Assembly: GCA_944472155.2 (NCBI GenBank)
Contig: OX235279.1
Span: forward strand, 49,511,564 to 49,575,563
DNA length: 64,000 nt
Origin: Trichobilharzia szidati
Lineage: Eukaryota; Platyhelminthes; Trematoda; Strigeidida; Schistosomatidae
Direction: 5' to 3'
Shown here: in pieces, positions 34,244 to 47,900 of the stretch
Position numbering within the stretch: position 1 is the stretch's first letter
How the letters are laid out: each line of letters starts with the position of its first letter
Program-made: the position numbers and the translations under genes
Notes under the pieces: generated by a model
Database searches by the model: none
What the model was told of the DNA's origin: nothing
What the model saw: only the letters and a program-made list of their open reading frames with translations

Positions 34244-35105
34244 AAACCGAAGCGAAGAGCGAAATCCGCACAAAATTTCAGTCGCACCATATTATAAATG
34301 TATCCATGAACAAAACAAATATTCGCGTTTAGATATAATGGTGAAGATTTGCAGCTGAGTATTCCACTGAATCAGCGATTCAGCAATAAACAGGCGTATT
34401 GACATAGACCAACCAATCCCGTTCAAAGTCACTAGGAGAGATGATTAATAAACTTGTGGAGAGCTCACTTCAAACTGAAGTATGAGCTGAAGATGTTGCA
34501 TAGATGGACAACGAAAGCTTCGCAAGTGAACCGTCCAGTCCAGAGAACTCAACCACATCAAGGTTTACGTTTATTCACAATGAGTGTTCAGGTCTCTGGA
34601 AAATTACTTCCTTCGTGTTATGTAATCTAAGCCAGTCTAAAATATAAACACCAGGTCCTCACTAAACATTTCAAAAGATTGATGAATGGACAAACATTAC
34701 TCTTCTCGATGGCTTCACCATCAGCTTCATATTTTCTACACGTCCCGTTGTTATTCCAAAACTGAAAGACTTATAACTTTGTCTGATCACCTCTTCCTGT
34801 ATCAGTCAATTAATAAATCAATCACTCAACCAATCAATCAATCAATCAATTGAGCAGCTTCTGTGGAGCTAGTTATTATCGGAAGTTACTGGAAACTGGG
34901 AACTGGTGAAATGTAACTTTTTGTTCTCGAAAACACCAACTAGTGTGGCTAAATAAACGTGTAGTAAAAGGCAATAATAGTTCCATTTTACAAGGTAGAA
35001 ATGGTTAAAATAAATTAATTTTACAAGGATAACACGAAATTAAAGATGAAGTGGTCAGAAAAAATAAAATTAAAATAAAATAATTTGGACAATTATAATT
35101 TTTAA
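34244..35105. other. Spacer of the inverted repeat with no recognised gene
   Basis: Contains CAATCAATCAATCAATC near 34830 and AT-rich sequence. A CTGAAGATGTTGC...CGAAAGC stretch near 34487-34520 resembles PLE-terminal sequence, but this is not certain. Confidence 0.35.
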
Positions 35106-35109
35106 AGGT

Positions 35110-35992
35110 TTAGGGGGAGGGGGGTGAAGCAGTCCGGTTTGTACATTCATGTAACGATGGCCAAGGCAAGGAAAGTGGCTGTACAAATTTCTTCCCAACA
35201 CACAGATATGGCTTCTTCTGGTGCATTCCTACGGCTTCAGCTGTATGTAGAGGACGAATTCGTATAACAAAATTAAGATATGTAGGAATGCGATAAATAG
35301 TTTCAAATGTTGTGTTAACACCAACTTTATGCTCACTATCTACAAGGTGTGCTACAATGGAGCTACGAATAGATCTTGTTTGTCCCTTGCTTAACTGCTA
35401 TGTAGGATGATGTTCGGAAATACGATGATGAACCTGCTTATTTGTACGCTCAATGTAGCTGGCTCGGCAGCTGCAGTCGAACTGGTAGATGCACACAGAG
35501 GAGGCAAATTTAGGTAGTTTATCCTTTTTTCTCGGACGTAAAATAGGTGTGGTTGTGAAGAGACAATGTACCGCTGCTGCATAATGAGCTCTTTTATCTG
35601 CTTTTTTCACGCATTGTGTTATTATTTCGCTGATGGTTTCACCGAGGAACTGCAGTTTTATGAACATTGGTTTTTTCAGAACTGTTGCTATACTGACTCT
35701 CCCAGGTGCTGAATTCATATTTTTCTCAATGAATTTAATTCTCTAATAATCTTAAGCTCCTCATTGAGGCAGTCGTCTGAACAGATTAACCTGGCTCTAT
35801 GAACCAGACACTTTACCAAGTTACGTTTATATTTCAAAGGTGCAAAACTCAAAAAATGAGTGGACTGAACTGTTGTTGTAGGTTTCCTATACATACTCCT
35901 TTGTAGTGTACCATCTTTTTTCCTTGCCATGAAGACGTCTAGGAATGAGATAGAGTCATTACTGTATTCTAAATGTCTAAATGGGGATTTTT
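35110..35992 (-). mobile_element. Penelope-like element fragment with GIY-YIG region
   Basis: On -, SFLDVFMARKKDGTLQRS is followed by MYRKPTTTVQSTHFLSF and a LKYKRNLVKCLVHRARLICS linker typical of PLEs between RT and endonuclease. It continues to YQFDCSCRASYIERTNKQVH (endonuclease region; the usual YIG-R is changed to YIER) and on past a stop at 35398 to about 35110 (AHLVDSEHKVGVN, then LSLPWP). The RT core is missing (5' truncation). Confidence 0.8.
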
Positions 35993-36467
35993 TCTTTACT
36001 GAAATCTTCGGAGCAACAGCTCCATTTTAACAAACACAGTTCAAACAGATCATAAGGCTAGCGGAGAAGAATACTTTCCTGTCACCTATCGGGCATCGAA
36101 TAAACGCAGCTTAAATCCACTAGACATCAAATACTCTAAGCAGGAGAAGCATTGTGGTAATTCGCTTGAAACAGCCGAATCTTCTTGTAGAAAAGAAATG
36201 AGTCCAGCCAATATTGTTATTCTGACCTTCTGTGAAAACTAAAAATTCATCAGTGCTGTATTACTTCAGGCTTGTGTGCGTAAATTCTCCTATTTATTAT
36301 TACACTTTTCTTTTTTTTCTTGATTCATTTGATTTTCACTTCTGTGTGATACTATCCAGACACAAACACACGTGTTTTCAACTGCAATCTGCTCGACGTT
36401 ATTCAAGAAACACTAATGTTAATTAGTGTCAGCCAGACGTTTGAGTATTGTGGAATGGATCAAATAA

Positions 36468-38220
36468 ATAATAATAATAATCTACTTTATTCCAAAAACA
36501 GTACTTATAATACAGAATGGAATTCTCAGCATTTGTCACAATATTGCATCTGATTTACTCAAAAGATAAATAAAATTAAAACAAAATTAACCGGGGGAAT
36601 TTGTCCACATTTACAAAATATTCGAAGTACGAGTTGAGAATATTAAATAAAATAATAATAACATCGAGTTTGTTTCACACAGTATTGTCGATTCATTTTG
36701 GAAATTTTAGCATGCATGATATAGATTATTGAATCTAATGTTCTGTTGATATAGTATGGTGAGAGGAGCTACAAAATTAAAACTTATAACACAGCTTAAA
36801 TGATCTTCACACTTATGAGAAAAAAAAATAAAAATAAACAAAACATTGAGGGGATTATAAATATAAGAAGTACAATAACCATAAAGGTTGATGTTGTAAG
36901 GATGGAGGAAAATGGTTTATTTACTAGTGCAAAGAAGGTTAGTTGGTTCATGTCTAATACTGTTTTGATCACATAAAGTACGTGCCAAATATCGTATATT
37001 GGAATTTTTATACTTAGACGTACGTGCATATAGTCTTCTGAAAAGACTTCTTGTTTTACCTGAGGAGCTGTGGGTAAAGTGGATGCTCACAGTCTGACAA
37101 AATTCCTTTAGCAAATTTGTTGCATGGAATCAAGTGCCTACCAATTACGATTGCAACCATATGGCTCAATGGGATACCACTCGCCCTACTGACAGTCTTC
37201 AGAGTTCTACGAAATATGACATAGTCTTTTTTAAGCAATCCAGGAAAGAATAAGGGTGAACAGTAAAGAAGAATAGACAAGATTCACGAGTTGACAAACC
37301 GTAAGAGGAGGGGTTGAGTTATGCCTGAGTGCCTTAACTCCTTAATGTAAAAAGTCAGACGAAATATTCTGTTAAAAGTCATCGGAGGACCAGGATAGGT
37401 CAGTAGAAAGAATTAATCCAAGATACTTAACTTCAGACTTGGTTTCCATGTCAGTATCATCAATTTTGCAACGGTCATAAGAACCAACAGCTTCATTTAA
37501 CTTTCTTTTACATCGGAAACTGAAATTAGCAGTCTGACATTTGGAAGGATTTAGTTTAAGACCATTAGACGAAGACCATTTGCTAACTCCTGATAGAAAG
37601 CTATTCATCTTAGTACAGTCCATCCAGGAGTTGACGCACACTGAAATAGTTAGATCATCGGCATACTTAACAAAGTTCACTTCACCAGAGTGAGGCAAGT
37701 CATGCAAGAAGAAAGAAAACAGAAAAGGAGAAAGGACAGCACCTTGAGGTACACCAGTCTCAGTAAGCAATGAAGTGGACGACTTTCCCTGACATACAGT
37801 GTACTGCTTTCTTTCTGAGAAATAAGAATGGAGCCATTTGACAACCCAACAGTCAGTTTGAGTTTCAGCAAGCTTGTTTAACAGAATGTCCCTAGGTACT
37901 GAGTCGAAAGCATATGTGTAATCTAGGAAGGTGCAACGAACAAATTTAGCCCCCTTGTCGAAACTGGAGACAATGTTATGATGCAAGACTGCAGCTGCAT
38001 CTAAAGTACTTCTACTGTGTTTATAAGCGAATTGTTTGGGATCGTTAAAGGCTTTAAGTGAAGGTTGAAGATTTCCATAGTTTATAGAAAAGGAGAGGTA
38101 AGAGCAATACTTCAACAGCTTACACACAATGATACGTTTCTCGTTTTTGGTAATATTTTGAGCAGAATTATTGCCCGTAATCACACCAACTATTGGAATC
38201 ATTTTCCTTTTCCTCAATTC
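36468..38220 (-). mobile_element. CR1/jockey-like LINE, 5'-truncated, older copy
   Basis: Same family as 61957-64000 but more diverged. An RT frame lies at 37372-38217, then shifted C-terminal frames (37056-37280, 36917-37114) and a 3' UTR ending in CTGTTTTTGGAATAAAGTAG and an ATTATTATT tail near 36468. Confidence 0.85.
37372..38217 (-). pseudogene. Reverse transcriptase of the CR1/jockey-like LINE
   Basis: 281 codons covering fingers to palm: FAYKHSRSTLDAAAVLHHN, FLDYTYAFDSVPRDILLNKL, TGVPQGAVLSPFLFSFFLHD, VKYADDLTISV (catalytic box) and LKLNPSKCQTANF. It stops inside the thumb (SSDDF), where a frameshift sends the rest to other frames. The copy cannot make a full enzyme. Confidence 0.82.
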
Positions 38221-38369
38221 GCACTTTTATGAAGTGTACTCAAATGCACATATGTCTGTAGTTCTTATTTTTGTCCATTCATTTTATGTATATCCTGGGT
38301 TTTATTCCAAGTTGTTGGCAGTTACGCTGAGTCACACTTGTCACATGTATCTGACGTGACCTTAGTGAA

Positions 38370-38700
38370 TAATATAGATTCTGGTATTCGTTTCTCTTTC
38401 GATTTGATCATATTAGATTTCAGAATACAAAGATTGTTCCAATCAATACTATGGCTTTTTTCCCATGCATGTGTAGCTATAGATGAATTTTTTCTAAATT
38501 GTTGTAAGCTTGTGTTCCTGTTGGTTGACCTTTAGTTAGGCGTTTATGTTCATTCACTCTTATTTTGAGTGATCTGGACGTTTGACGCACATATTTAGTC
38601 GGACACTCAGTACAAGATATCTGTTTGTAGAATATATTGTTTTTATCCATCATTTTTATGGGATTGTTCAGTTGATTTATCTTTTCTTAAATTAGATTCG
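38370..38700 (-). mobile_element. Second, distinct Penelope-like fragment (GIY-YIG endonuclease region)
   Basis: On -, NNIFYKQISCTECPTKYVRQ is followed by TSRSLKIRVNEHKRLTKGQP, which fits the Cys-rich GIY-YIG region of a PLE. It differs clearly from the element at 35110. Only about 110 codons remain, with later stops. It abuts the inner end of the right inverted-repeat arm. Confidence 0.6.
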
Positions 38701-38705
38701 TCCGT

Positions 38706-41055
38706 ATGGACGTGGTGAGAATCTCAATATTTTTGAGTCTCCTCCGAATTACCTCTGGTGTACTATTTTTGTATCATACCGAGAGAATTTTTTCGTCATC
38801 CTCTTTCTTGTCATTCTCTGTTTATACCCGCTTCTTCTTCTTCTTGATATTACCTTAAGCGAATTCTTTCGGGTAGTTGTTCTAGAGTAGCATTTCGAAA
38901 CATGAATTTTCGGAAAAGATGCTACTTGAAGTTTATTGATTATTCGGTGGTTCACACAATTATGTCAGTACACATGACACGTGACTCCTCTCCAGACTCT
39001 GTGAGTGAGTGAGTGAGTGTGTGGGTGTGGTGATGATGATGATGATGAGAGTTATTTAACAGTCTACAGTATCAGTGAGTTTATATTTTTACTTATACAA
39101 ATTACGTTGTTAATTTTACGTCCTAAAATATTCTATCACAATTCGGTATCAATCGAGGCTATCCTAGTCAAATGTGTGCTAACAGTTTTAGACTCTACAT
39201 GCGTAAGTGCTCTTCCACTATATGGAATCCATTCATGTATCTTCGAGTCAGTGTGTTGAAGTTCACTAGTTCACATTGACTGAATGTATTCGATTAATCA
39301 TATACTCCGATTTTCACTTGACATCAACCATCTCCGAATTCGGTAGCCCTGTATAGTTCGATTTCCCATAGAAATTCCAGAATTGTTGTTTTGCTTGTGT
39401 TTCGTATTCTCAGAAATGGTGAACTTGTGCAAGATCGTATGCACCTAAGTCGAATTCAAGATATCGATGGAAAAATTGAATATTTTGTTAATCGATGTCG
39501 ATCACTGTTCATATGACTGTCAAGTACAGGTTGACAAATGTGTCTAGTTCTACAGGTGGTGAGAATTCTAGGATTGATGGTAGAATTTATGAATTCTGTA
39601 GTGGTAAGACTTTAGTGTGCTTAGCATTTCTGTCTAATTTCCTTGATGTATTGACTTACATCCGACACATATGTAGAAGGAAGTGGAAATAGACAAGACA
39701 TATGTCGAGGAGATATTCAAGTGAGATTACACCCGAGGCCTCGAGCAGAACCTGAATGGAAATAGATGAGTCGATGGGTGTAGGTCTGAGAGTGACAAAT
39801 AGGGAGGGTGATCATGTGAGATGGAAATGGAATCTTGTGGATAGTGGTGTTAGCCAGTTGAAAGTGATGTCAGTGAAGTGAGTGAAATGCTGGTGTGAGC
39901 GGAGAGGTTAGTTTACTTTGACACCTAAGGGACTTGTAATAGTTTGAGTTCTTTACAACCATAATTTAGAGTCGAAGTGACAGGAAGTTCCACTTATTTT
40001 TCATAAGAATACCGTCGATTGGATTCTGTGTGGAGAACTTCGTCTTTTTGCAGTTTGTGATGCCTGTTAGCCACAGAGAGAATTAACAAATCTGCGCTAT
40101 CATGATACACTGACGATAAGTCGGCAAAATACTTAGCACGAATAGAAGAAGTGAAACTCTCAGTTTATGTCACTGTTTGTATATTGAATAACGTAGGTCT
40201 ATGTTAACCTGTTAATGAATTAATGCATTCTTCGTACTTAGAGTATGTGCTGTTTCTATGCTTCTTCGTCTCACCTTCTTAAATAACTCGGTGTATTTAG
40301 TAAACACAGTCTAGTTGAATCTGTCAATCAAGCCATAGTTTATTTTCTGTGTAGATTGTTTTTCACCAGAGTGTACACCTACAGCTTAGTAGTTGTGTAG
40401 ACTTCACCTGAGTCGTTGTGACCTTCGAATTGTCTGCATGCGAGTCACGTGCAATGGATACTTACACAGTCTGATTTCAGTTCATATTTGTCAAGTTGAG
40501 TTGATTTGTATTTCCTGTTAATTGACTATGCTGAAGGGAAAAACCTGCTCGGTCACTTGTTTGGTTGACACGTCGGTCGGCTACTATTACGGATGCTTTC
40601 ACTTTATATCTGAAGATTAATATCATATTGTATTATTTGATAGTAAGTAGTCTACAGTGGAATCGAGGAAATGCGTTTTCTTCTATTTAAGACTGACTGA
40701 CCGGCTGGTTGTACTCGGATCATCACTCACTAGAGATGCAGGCACATGTAACTGACGAGTCGCAACAAATAAGATGAAATGCTCATCGTGGACTCTGCTT
40801 CTAGCCACCATCATTGAAGTGATTTCAGGCCAACCGACAAATATTCCTATAACCACAATTGTCGTTATTATTACTATATCCTCCAATCTCTTCTGTGAAT
40901 GATAATTTCAATCGTTTTGATAAACTGCCCCTTCGAGAATAAATCAGTTTATAGTATTGTTGTTATTCACGTTCGATGTATTCATTTATTTTGGTCCAAT
41001 ATCGCGATATGAAATAAGGCATAAACACGGATAATTACATTCATCATTTTACTAT
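38706..41055. repeat. Right arm of a large inverted repeat (partner 31218-34243)
   Basis: 38706-39330 and 40234-41055 are the reverse complement of the left-arm parts. This arm carries 903 bp (39331-40233) where the left arm has the LINE. It lacks the SINE and ends about 600 bp before the phospholipase start codon. Confidence 0.9.
39331..40233. other. Arm-specific 903-bp segment with no recognised feature
   Basis: Present only in the right arm. Either it is the original sequence, deleted from the left arm when the LINE arrived, or a separate insertion. No coding motif was seen. Confidence 0.5.
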
Positions 41056-41665
41056 GACCACACAAGTGTAAAGGAAACTTGTGGTTCTTGAATTTTCTAA
41101 CATCATCGTGTATAAACAATATTATTCCTGTTATGAAATGGAAATCTCTACGTGAAGTAATAAGGTAGTGAGTGTCAGTCTGTCAAGTAATGAGCTTATA
41201 ATGGTGAACACAGCAATACGTATGATCTTGCAACTACCATATTTTGTTTAATTGATTCTCTGAAAAATTCAGGAAGTTCATCATCTGCACATTGGAATAA
41301 AACAAGTAAATGTAATTGTCATCAGACTGCCTGACTAAGAACGAAACAACGTGGGTGAAATTATCTATAATTTGATTTGAAATTACATTCCGCTGAAATG
41401 TGAAAACACATTTGGTGATTTGATATATTATTCGGTGTTACTGTCTCAATTTTCCACTTCTCAGGAGATCAGATAGTCTCTCAGCTAGGAATTAGAAAAT
41501 ATGATGCAAAAAAAAGAGTATAACAATTGTTAATTATATGTGATTAACGGTTATTTTTCGCTACATTGAAAAAGAATTTGCACACATTTGATGATCGACA
41601 GACGAACCCACAGCGTAGATACATATATATATATATATATGATTTATGAGTTTAGTAATTTAAAA
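41056..41665 (+). promoter_or_regulatory. Presumed upstream region of the phospholipase gene
   Basis: AT-rich sequence between the inverted repeat and the start codon, including a TATATATATATATAT run at 41625-41640. An in-frame ATG at 41591 would translate this microsatellite; the ATG at 41666 is preferred. No core promoter motif can be named with confidence. Confidence 0.25.
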
Positions 41666-41913
41666 ATGCACAATGCCATCTATTCACTTCAGCATATGCT
41701 CTTGTTCAGTTTTGTTCTAGTGAACAGTCAAAAAATGCTAACTGTAATGAATAAAACTTTTGGCATTAAATATCCATTAATTTTGATCCCTGGTTTGGGA
41801 GGCAGTCAAGCGTACTGTGAACCGAAAACCAGTAAGCAAGCTTTTACTGCATTCAGTCTATGGTTTAATTGGTTTTACCTTTTATTGCCTGAAAGATTAG
41901 CTACTTACTTCAA
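41666..41913 (+). CDS. PLA2G15: PLA2G15-like exon 1
   Basis: Codes for the signal peptide, IPGLGGSQ and the LWFNWFYLLLPERL segment. Ends in phase 2 at TTCAA, followed by GTAAGC. Confidence 0.9.
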
Positions 41914-44900
41914 GTAAGCTGAATGTTGTTGATAATATGTTGAGCTTTCGATAAATTTGCAGTCTAAAGTATGATCCTGTGACATATGAATCACATGATG
42001 CTGATGAATGCAAAATTGATTTTCCCGGTTGGGGTGAAACCTGGTCTGTGGAACATTTATCACAGTCAAGCTACATAACTTATTTCCATGCCATTGTTTC
42101 AGAATTGACGAAAGATGATTATTATGTGAGGAATTTCACAATACGTGGAGCCCCGTATGATTTTAGAAAAGCACCAGGTAAGGGAATATGTGTATGTATG
42201 TATGTAAAATTATTATAATTTTATTTTGGAAAACAAACATGTACTCTCCAAAGTCTACTAGTAATTCAATATCAAACATCCTTTGACATATGACGCGGCT
42301 TTATGTATGGCGGTTTTTAAATATGGAATGTTGAACCTATATTTCGTTCTCCTTGTGTCTCTTTGGTTGTATATGGTTTTAGGTTTTGAGCCTCTGTTCT
42401 GAATGAAACTTCAAGGAAGCATAAATATCGCTTAAGACTCATTCAGTGGTCCTGTTATGGTGGGAATTGGGACTCTCATAGCACTTCGTGTGACGGTAGC
42501 TGAGTTTAAGTGTTAGTAGGAAAACAAACAAAGTGGGATTCACCCACTTCAGAGAAGGGATTTAAATAAAACTAAAGTTTGAGCAGTAAATTCCATGAAG
42601 AATCACTCACAAATATAATCCGATGTATATAAATCAGAGATCTTTTGAATGGTATTTGGTAAATTACATAACCTTTCGCAATTAGGTGTTTCGCGTCCCT
42701 AAGCTGACATCGTTTGTCTCGGAGTGAGCTAGTTGGTTTAACTGCCTTACAAGAGGTCTCTGATGTTCGTTGTGTATGTAGCAGCACTATCGAGACTTTA
42801 AATTCCCTGCCATTTATATTATTTTTCTTATTCGTTTTTAAACACTTCTAAGTGAAATCCGTTGGGTAGTTATTAGTAACAAATTCCTTATTTTGATTTG
42901 ACACTAGTAACTAGTGTGATGCGTCTAGTCCTCTCTTTGGTGCAGACTGAACTAGCACAAAACCAAGGTCCAAGGCTTACTGCCGATTGCCTCCAACCAT
43001 CTAATATTCCTTATTTGTTTGATTTCATTATTTAAATCTCCCGACTTAGCAGTCTGGTTCTTGGCTCTATTTCTCGTTCAGTTACTTTAAACCAACCTGT
43101 ATTCCTATGTTTCGATAACCTAAGTGACTATGATCTCCTAATTTGATCAATCTAATTGATCTCACTGTCATTATATGGTATTTGGTAAATTATATAACTT
43201 TTTCTAATTAGGTCTACAACGTCCTTAAAGCGGCATAGTTTGTGTCTGAGTGAGTTAGCTGGTTCATTTGGGTGTTTGCTTGGTTTGTGTAGAAAGACTG
43301 ATGTGATTACTAGTAGTCAATTGTCCTCTAAATATCATACAGTTATTTAATACTGGGTCACTGTGTCCTATGTCAAATAAACCTATCCAATGTGGAATTG
43401 TATTCTACTGCAGTGCCCAAATTCTACCGTTGTTTATTAATAAGAATTGAAACCTCCTCTTAATGAATCTTGAACATTGTAAAAGTGTGTCATGAAACAG
43501 GGTTTCTAGTCAATACACTGTTGATTATTTTGAAACATGAATAAAGATTTTGGAGTCACCAATTTTCTATTTTGATGCTTTCTCCTGGGACATAATCTTT
43601 GCGAAAACCATTTGATCAAACTATTATTATTACGCCGCCACTTACTGGACATTTTAAGAAGCTTACTATTAATAGATGATTTGATTTTACGGTTATTAAA
43701 GCATGTTTACTTCATGGACAAATTTGAGCATGTATTTGAATAAACTCCACTAGGCTTGACTGCCTTATTCCTCCCTGCTTTGTGCTGCAAAAAAGTACAA
43801 TACCTGGTTACCTGGAGGTCCTGGATTCGACTCCCATTGCGGTCATGGTTGCGTACTGTTGAAAAGTACCAAACTAGAGTGAAACATCTGTCCAGGACAC
43901 CCTCGTTCTCAATGTTTCGTCAACTGATGTCTGCCCGTGATCAGACTTGAAACCAATCATATCCCTGTAAACTCACACTTGAGAATTACGGAAGTTTCTT
44001 GAGGTCTATAATTTGTTTATTTACTTGGTGAAATTAATTCCCCGGCTAAGGTCATCTAATAAAAAGATTTATAAGTCAAATGGATAGTTTTGTTGGTAAC
44101 GTGTTCTCAGAGTTAGGTAATTTACTGTTAAATTTCTGTCTTTCCCTAATATACTACAGTCACCAAAATCTTTTTCAAAACTGAATCTGCACTGAGATCC
44201 AAATGAAAATTAATTTGTCTAGTTTTATTTTTTTAATTTTATTTTATTATAGCTTGACTCCATACCGTATTTTTGATACAAGTATGAAATTTTCAGCATG
44301 TGATATCGGTAGCCCAAATTTTGCAGGCCGACCATTGATATCGGGTGTGCGTCGGCCGGGGACGAACCCCAGACCATGTGCATGGTTGGCAAGCGTCCTA
44401 ACGGCTGTGCCACCGACGCAAAAGCATTCAGTGTGTTTGGTTCATAGCTATCTGTACAGTTTCCACTTGCAATCCAACTACTATTGAACCATTGAATGTC
44501 ATGATTCAAATATATGAAAATATTTCTAGAAAGATTAGTAAAATAAGGAAGGATCCTACTGAGTACTTTCATCCTACTTACTTCATAATATACATGTTCA
44601 CTGTTTAGTGTAGTCAGGAGGTTGTGAATTTCTAAAAATATGGTCTAATGGCTATACTTCTGTAGTTCACTGCTGATTTTTGCACTTCGACTTCGTGGAC
44701 ATCCGATTGAGTTTACTCAACTAATTTACTGGTGCAAACGAAGCCCCCCCTCGCCCGCTGTGTGGGTGTATCAGAGACATAATTTAACAATACTAAATCT
44801 GAGGACAGTACTTTGATACTACGGCAGAGAGAACAATTTTATCTGAGGTCATTTAGTAAAATATCGAAAAGGTTACTTATTGATGCATCGCACAGAGTAT

Positions 44901-47900
44901 AAGCATAGCCATAATAAGAACAATTCTGCAACTTTGAAGCACTGATTTCATTCGTCCGATTTCCACAGTGATGAAGGGATTATAGAATAAAATAGATTTT
45001 TAAAATAGGTATAGTGAAGCAGGAAATATGGATGTATATTGGGTTATAAGATTTTAGTGGACTCTATAGAAATAAGGAATAAAGGCGAAAGTGTGATATA
45101 CGCGTATTTGCACACCAACATGTGATGAGACTGTGCTCAATATTGAGATGCTCACAACTGACTACGTTCTTTGAAATGAGGGTTTTTTATGGAATTTACG
45201 ACGAATTGACCGCATGTGATGATAGGATCAAAAAACCACTGTTTTACTCCCACAAAAAAGACGGTGGGTAACATTAATATTGCGAAAACTGAATCCTGAA
45301 CGTTTTAAATGTACTCTTATAACAGTAAAACTGTGTTTCAAACGTCATCTATTGAAAAAAACGCCTTTTTTAAATTTACGTTGAATAGACTGACTAAGGT
45401 GAAATACAGATGAGTCACGTGAAACAATGTATAAATTACTAGGTAAATATCAAAGTAACACGGTGATCGATACAAGTGTTACTCTGATTCCTATTCTTTA
45501 ATCTGAAACATTAGAACTAATATAATGATGGTCGTTCCTTTCACCGAAAAGTTAAGCTTCTGTTGAAGTGTTTGTGGGTAAATACAAGTTTGCACAACAT
45601 AACTTCGACCATTAGAATAGACACTCTTCTGACATACCAAATCACACTTTTATTGCTGAGGTGGTAAACAATGTTCACAGTTCAGGGTTTGGATCCTCTG
45701 ATCGAAGTGTTCTGTGATCAGCTTCTATTCGGTGTTATCATCAGTCTCTCAGAACTTCATGGGTGAGTGAAAAAATTCAGTGATGGATGAATATCCATAA
45801 CATGTTTTTTCATGTAACGACTGGTTGAAATCAATCCCTAGAACTTCTCAAGAAAGGTAGACATTGATTTATTGGTTGTCTTACATTGTTTGAAGGGTAT
45901 TTGGAGGTTACTTTATTACCTTCAGCTGACAGCTATTTTGTCAAACAACTAGTAAAGGTTCCCACTATTCAGTAGTGGAATGTTCATCAGGAATGTATGA
46001 GGTTTGGAATGAACTCCTAACAACTACCTGTTTACTAGCCGATAGTAGGCCGAGAAAAAGACATCACTGCTACTGAAACCTCAAGAACTTGAAGCCGTAT
46101 GTACCACTCGAAACGTGGGAATGGAAAAAGTGAGAGCCTCCTTAATTTGATAAGTTTACTCCTCTGCGCTATATGTATTTCACACTAATTTATTGATTTG
46201 TACTAAATAAAGTTTAGTAAATATTAATTAGTTTGTTTGCTTGGTTCATAATAACTTCCAACTATTAATACTCGATTTGTGTTAAAAAGTCTCCTTCTCT
46301 GAAAAGTTTTAGGAGGTGATGGCTGTCTAACAGCCTTAATACAAAGCTGAACACAACACATGTTGAATGACTATTCCGTTTAGAAGGAGGTGAAATAGTA
46401 TATTATGAGCGATCATAAATATTCAATGTAATTCCCTTTCTCATAAAGATCTGATGGACTGATGACAGTGTCTCAGATCATCAATCAGAACTGCTGCTTG
46501 CGCAACAGCACAATTTGAAGACACTATTGACTATAAAAAAAAGAAAACACAGCCGTAGGACAATGCCACATGTTATGTGTTCCACAATGGAAAACTCAGA
46601 GAAGCCTTTGAAAGGGAAGAGGGTAATAAGACGAGACTGCCTACAATCACCGACAACATCCCTGATTGTGATGGATTGGATCATACTCCAGGTAATAAGT
46701 GGTGAAGGAACAGGAATACATTGGACAGATAAGAGGACTACATGAGAAAAACGACAAGTTATCAGAAGAAGCAAAGAAAATACAGCTTCTAGTGGAAATG
46801 GACAAGACAGAAGTGATGAAGACACCTAACCAACAACAACTACAGAAAGCAAAAATCACCACCAGAGGGAGAAATTTGGAGGAAGTCACTTCTTCCACCT
46901 ACCACATGGGAAGCATTATTTCAGCTACACGCTGTGCCGCGTGTAATGATGTCCAATTCAACTAGGATCTGAGAAGTAGGGCAAAGTTCCATTAATCTTA
47001 GAAAAGTGTGAAAGTGTGCTTAACTCGGAATAAATAACAAGATTCGGAATTCCAACACTAATGTCAATTCAGTCCTTCTATATGGGCCTCAGAAACTTGT
47101 TGTGTGCGTTGCGAAATCCATCTTCAACAGCCAGCTGCAGACATTTATCGACAACTGCCTTGGCTCCATGCTGAAGATCAGATGTCCAGTTAGAGAGGAT
47201 AAACAACAATGAACCTTGGGAATGATCCAACCAAGTGCCTATTGTCCAACAAATATGCATAAACGAATGGAAATGGAATGGACATACACTGACTAAACCT
47301 TCATCTGGTATCGTAGTCCAGGCTGTGGACTGTAACCTGAGTGAGAAACGACGATTTGGTTGTGGGCCAGAGGATGACGTGGAGGTGGCCGCATGAAGAG
47401 CAGATGGAATCCTATTGGCAATCGTGGAACCGACTAGAAAGGATTTCAGTGAGCAGAATGAAATGTAAATGTGCTGTTAAATCCTTATTTTCTACTCAGA
47501 ACCCAAGGGAATAATAATACTAAGAATAGTAATAGAATTTCTCAGGTCACTAAGTAATGCAGGCGATTAAAAAATTTTGACTGTGCACATTTTAAATTCC
47601 CTTGGCTATTTATATTGAAGACGATTGAAGATACTAGTGCTACCATTAAGATATTTAGACGTCCACTGTAACCGAAGTTCAAAGCAAAACTTATTGGTAT
47701 CATTGATATAAGAATAAAACTTGGGCACTGTGGTAGGGTGTAATTCCATTATGGGTAAATTTTATTTTGATAAAGTCTCACAGTGTTATACACTAATATT
47801 TACTGATAACGTTTCGAGCACAATTTATTGCTCATAATCGTATCAAGGATATGATTATGAGCAATAAATTGTGCTCGAAACGTTATTCATTTAGCAGCTT

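Noticed and set aside
41591..41665. Earlier in-frame ATG for the phospholipase
   Set aside because: It would add a stretch translated from an AT microsatellite (YIYIYM) before the signal peptide. The ATG at 41666 places the hydrophobic core at the N-terminus as expected.
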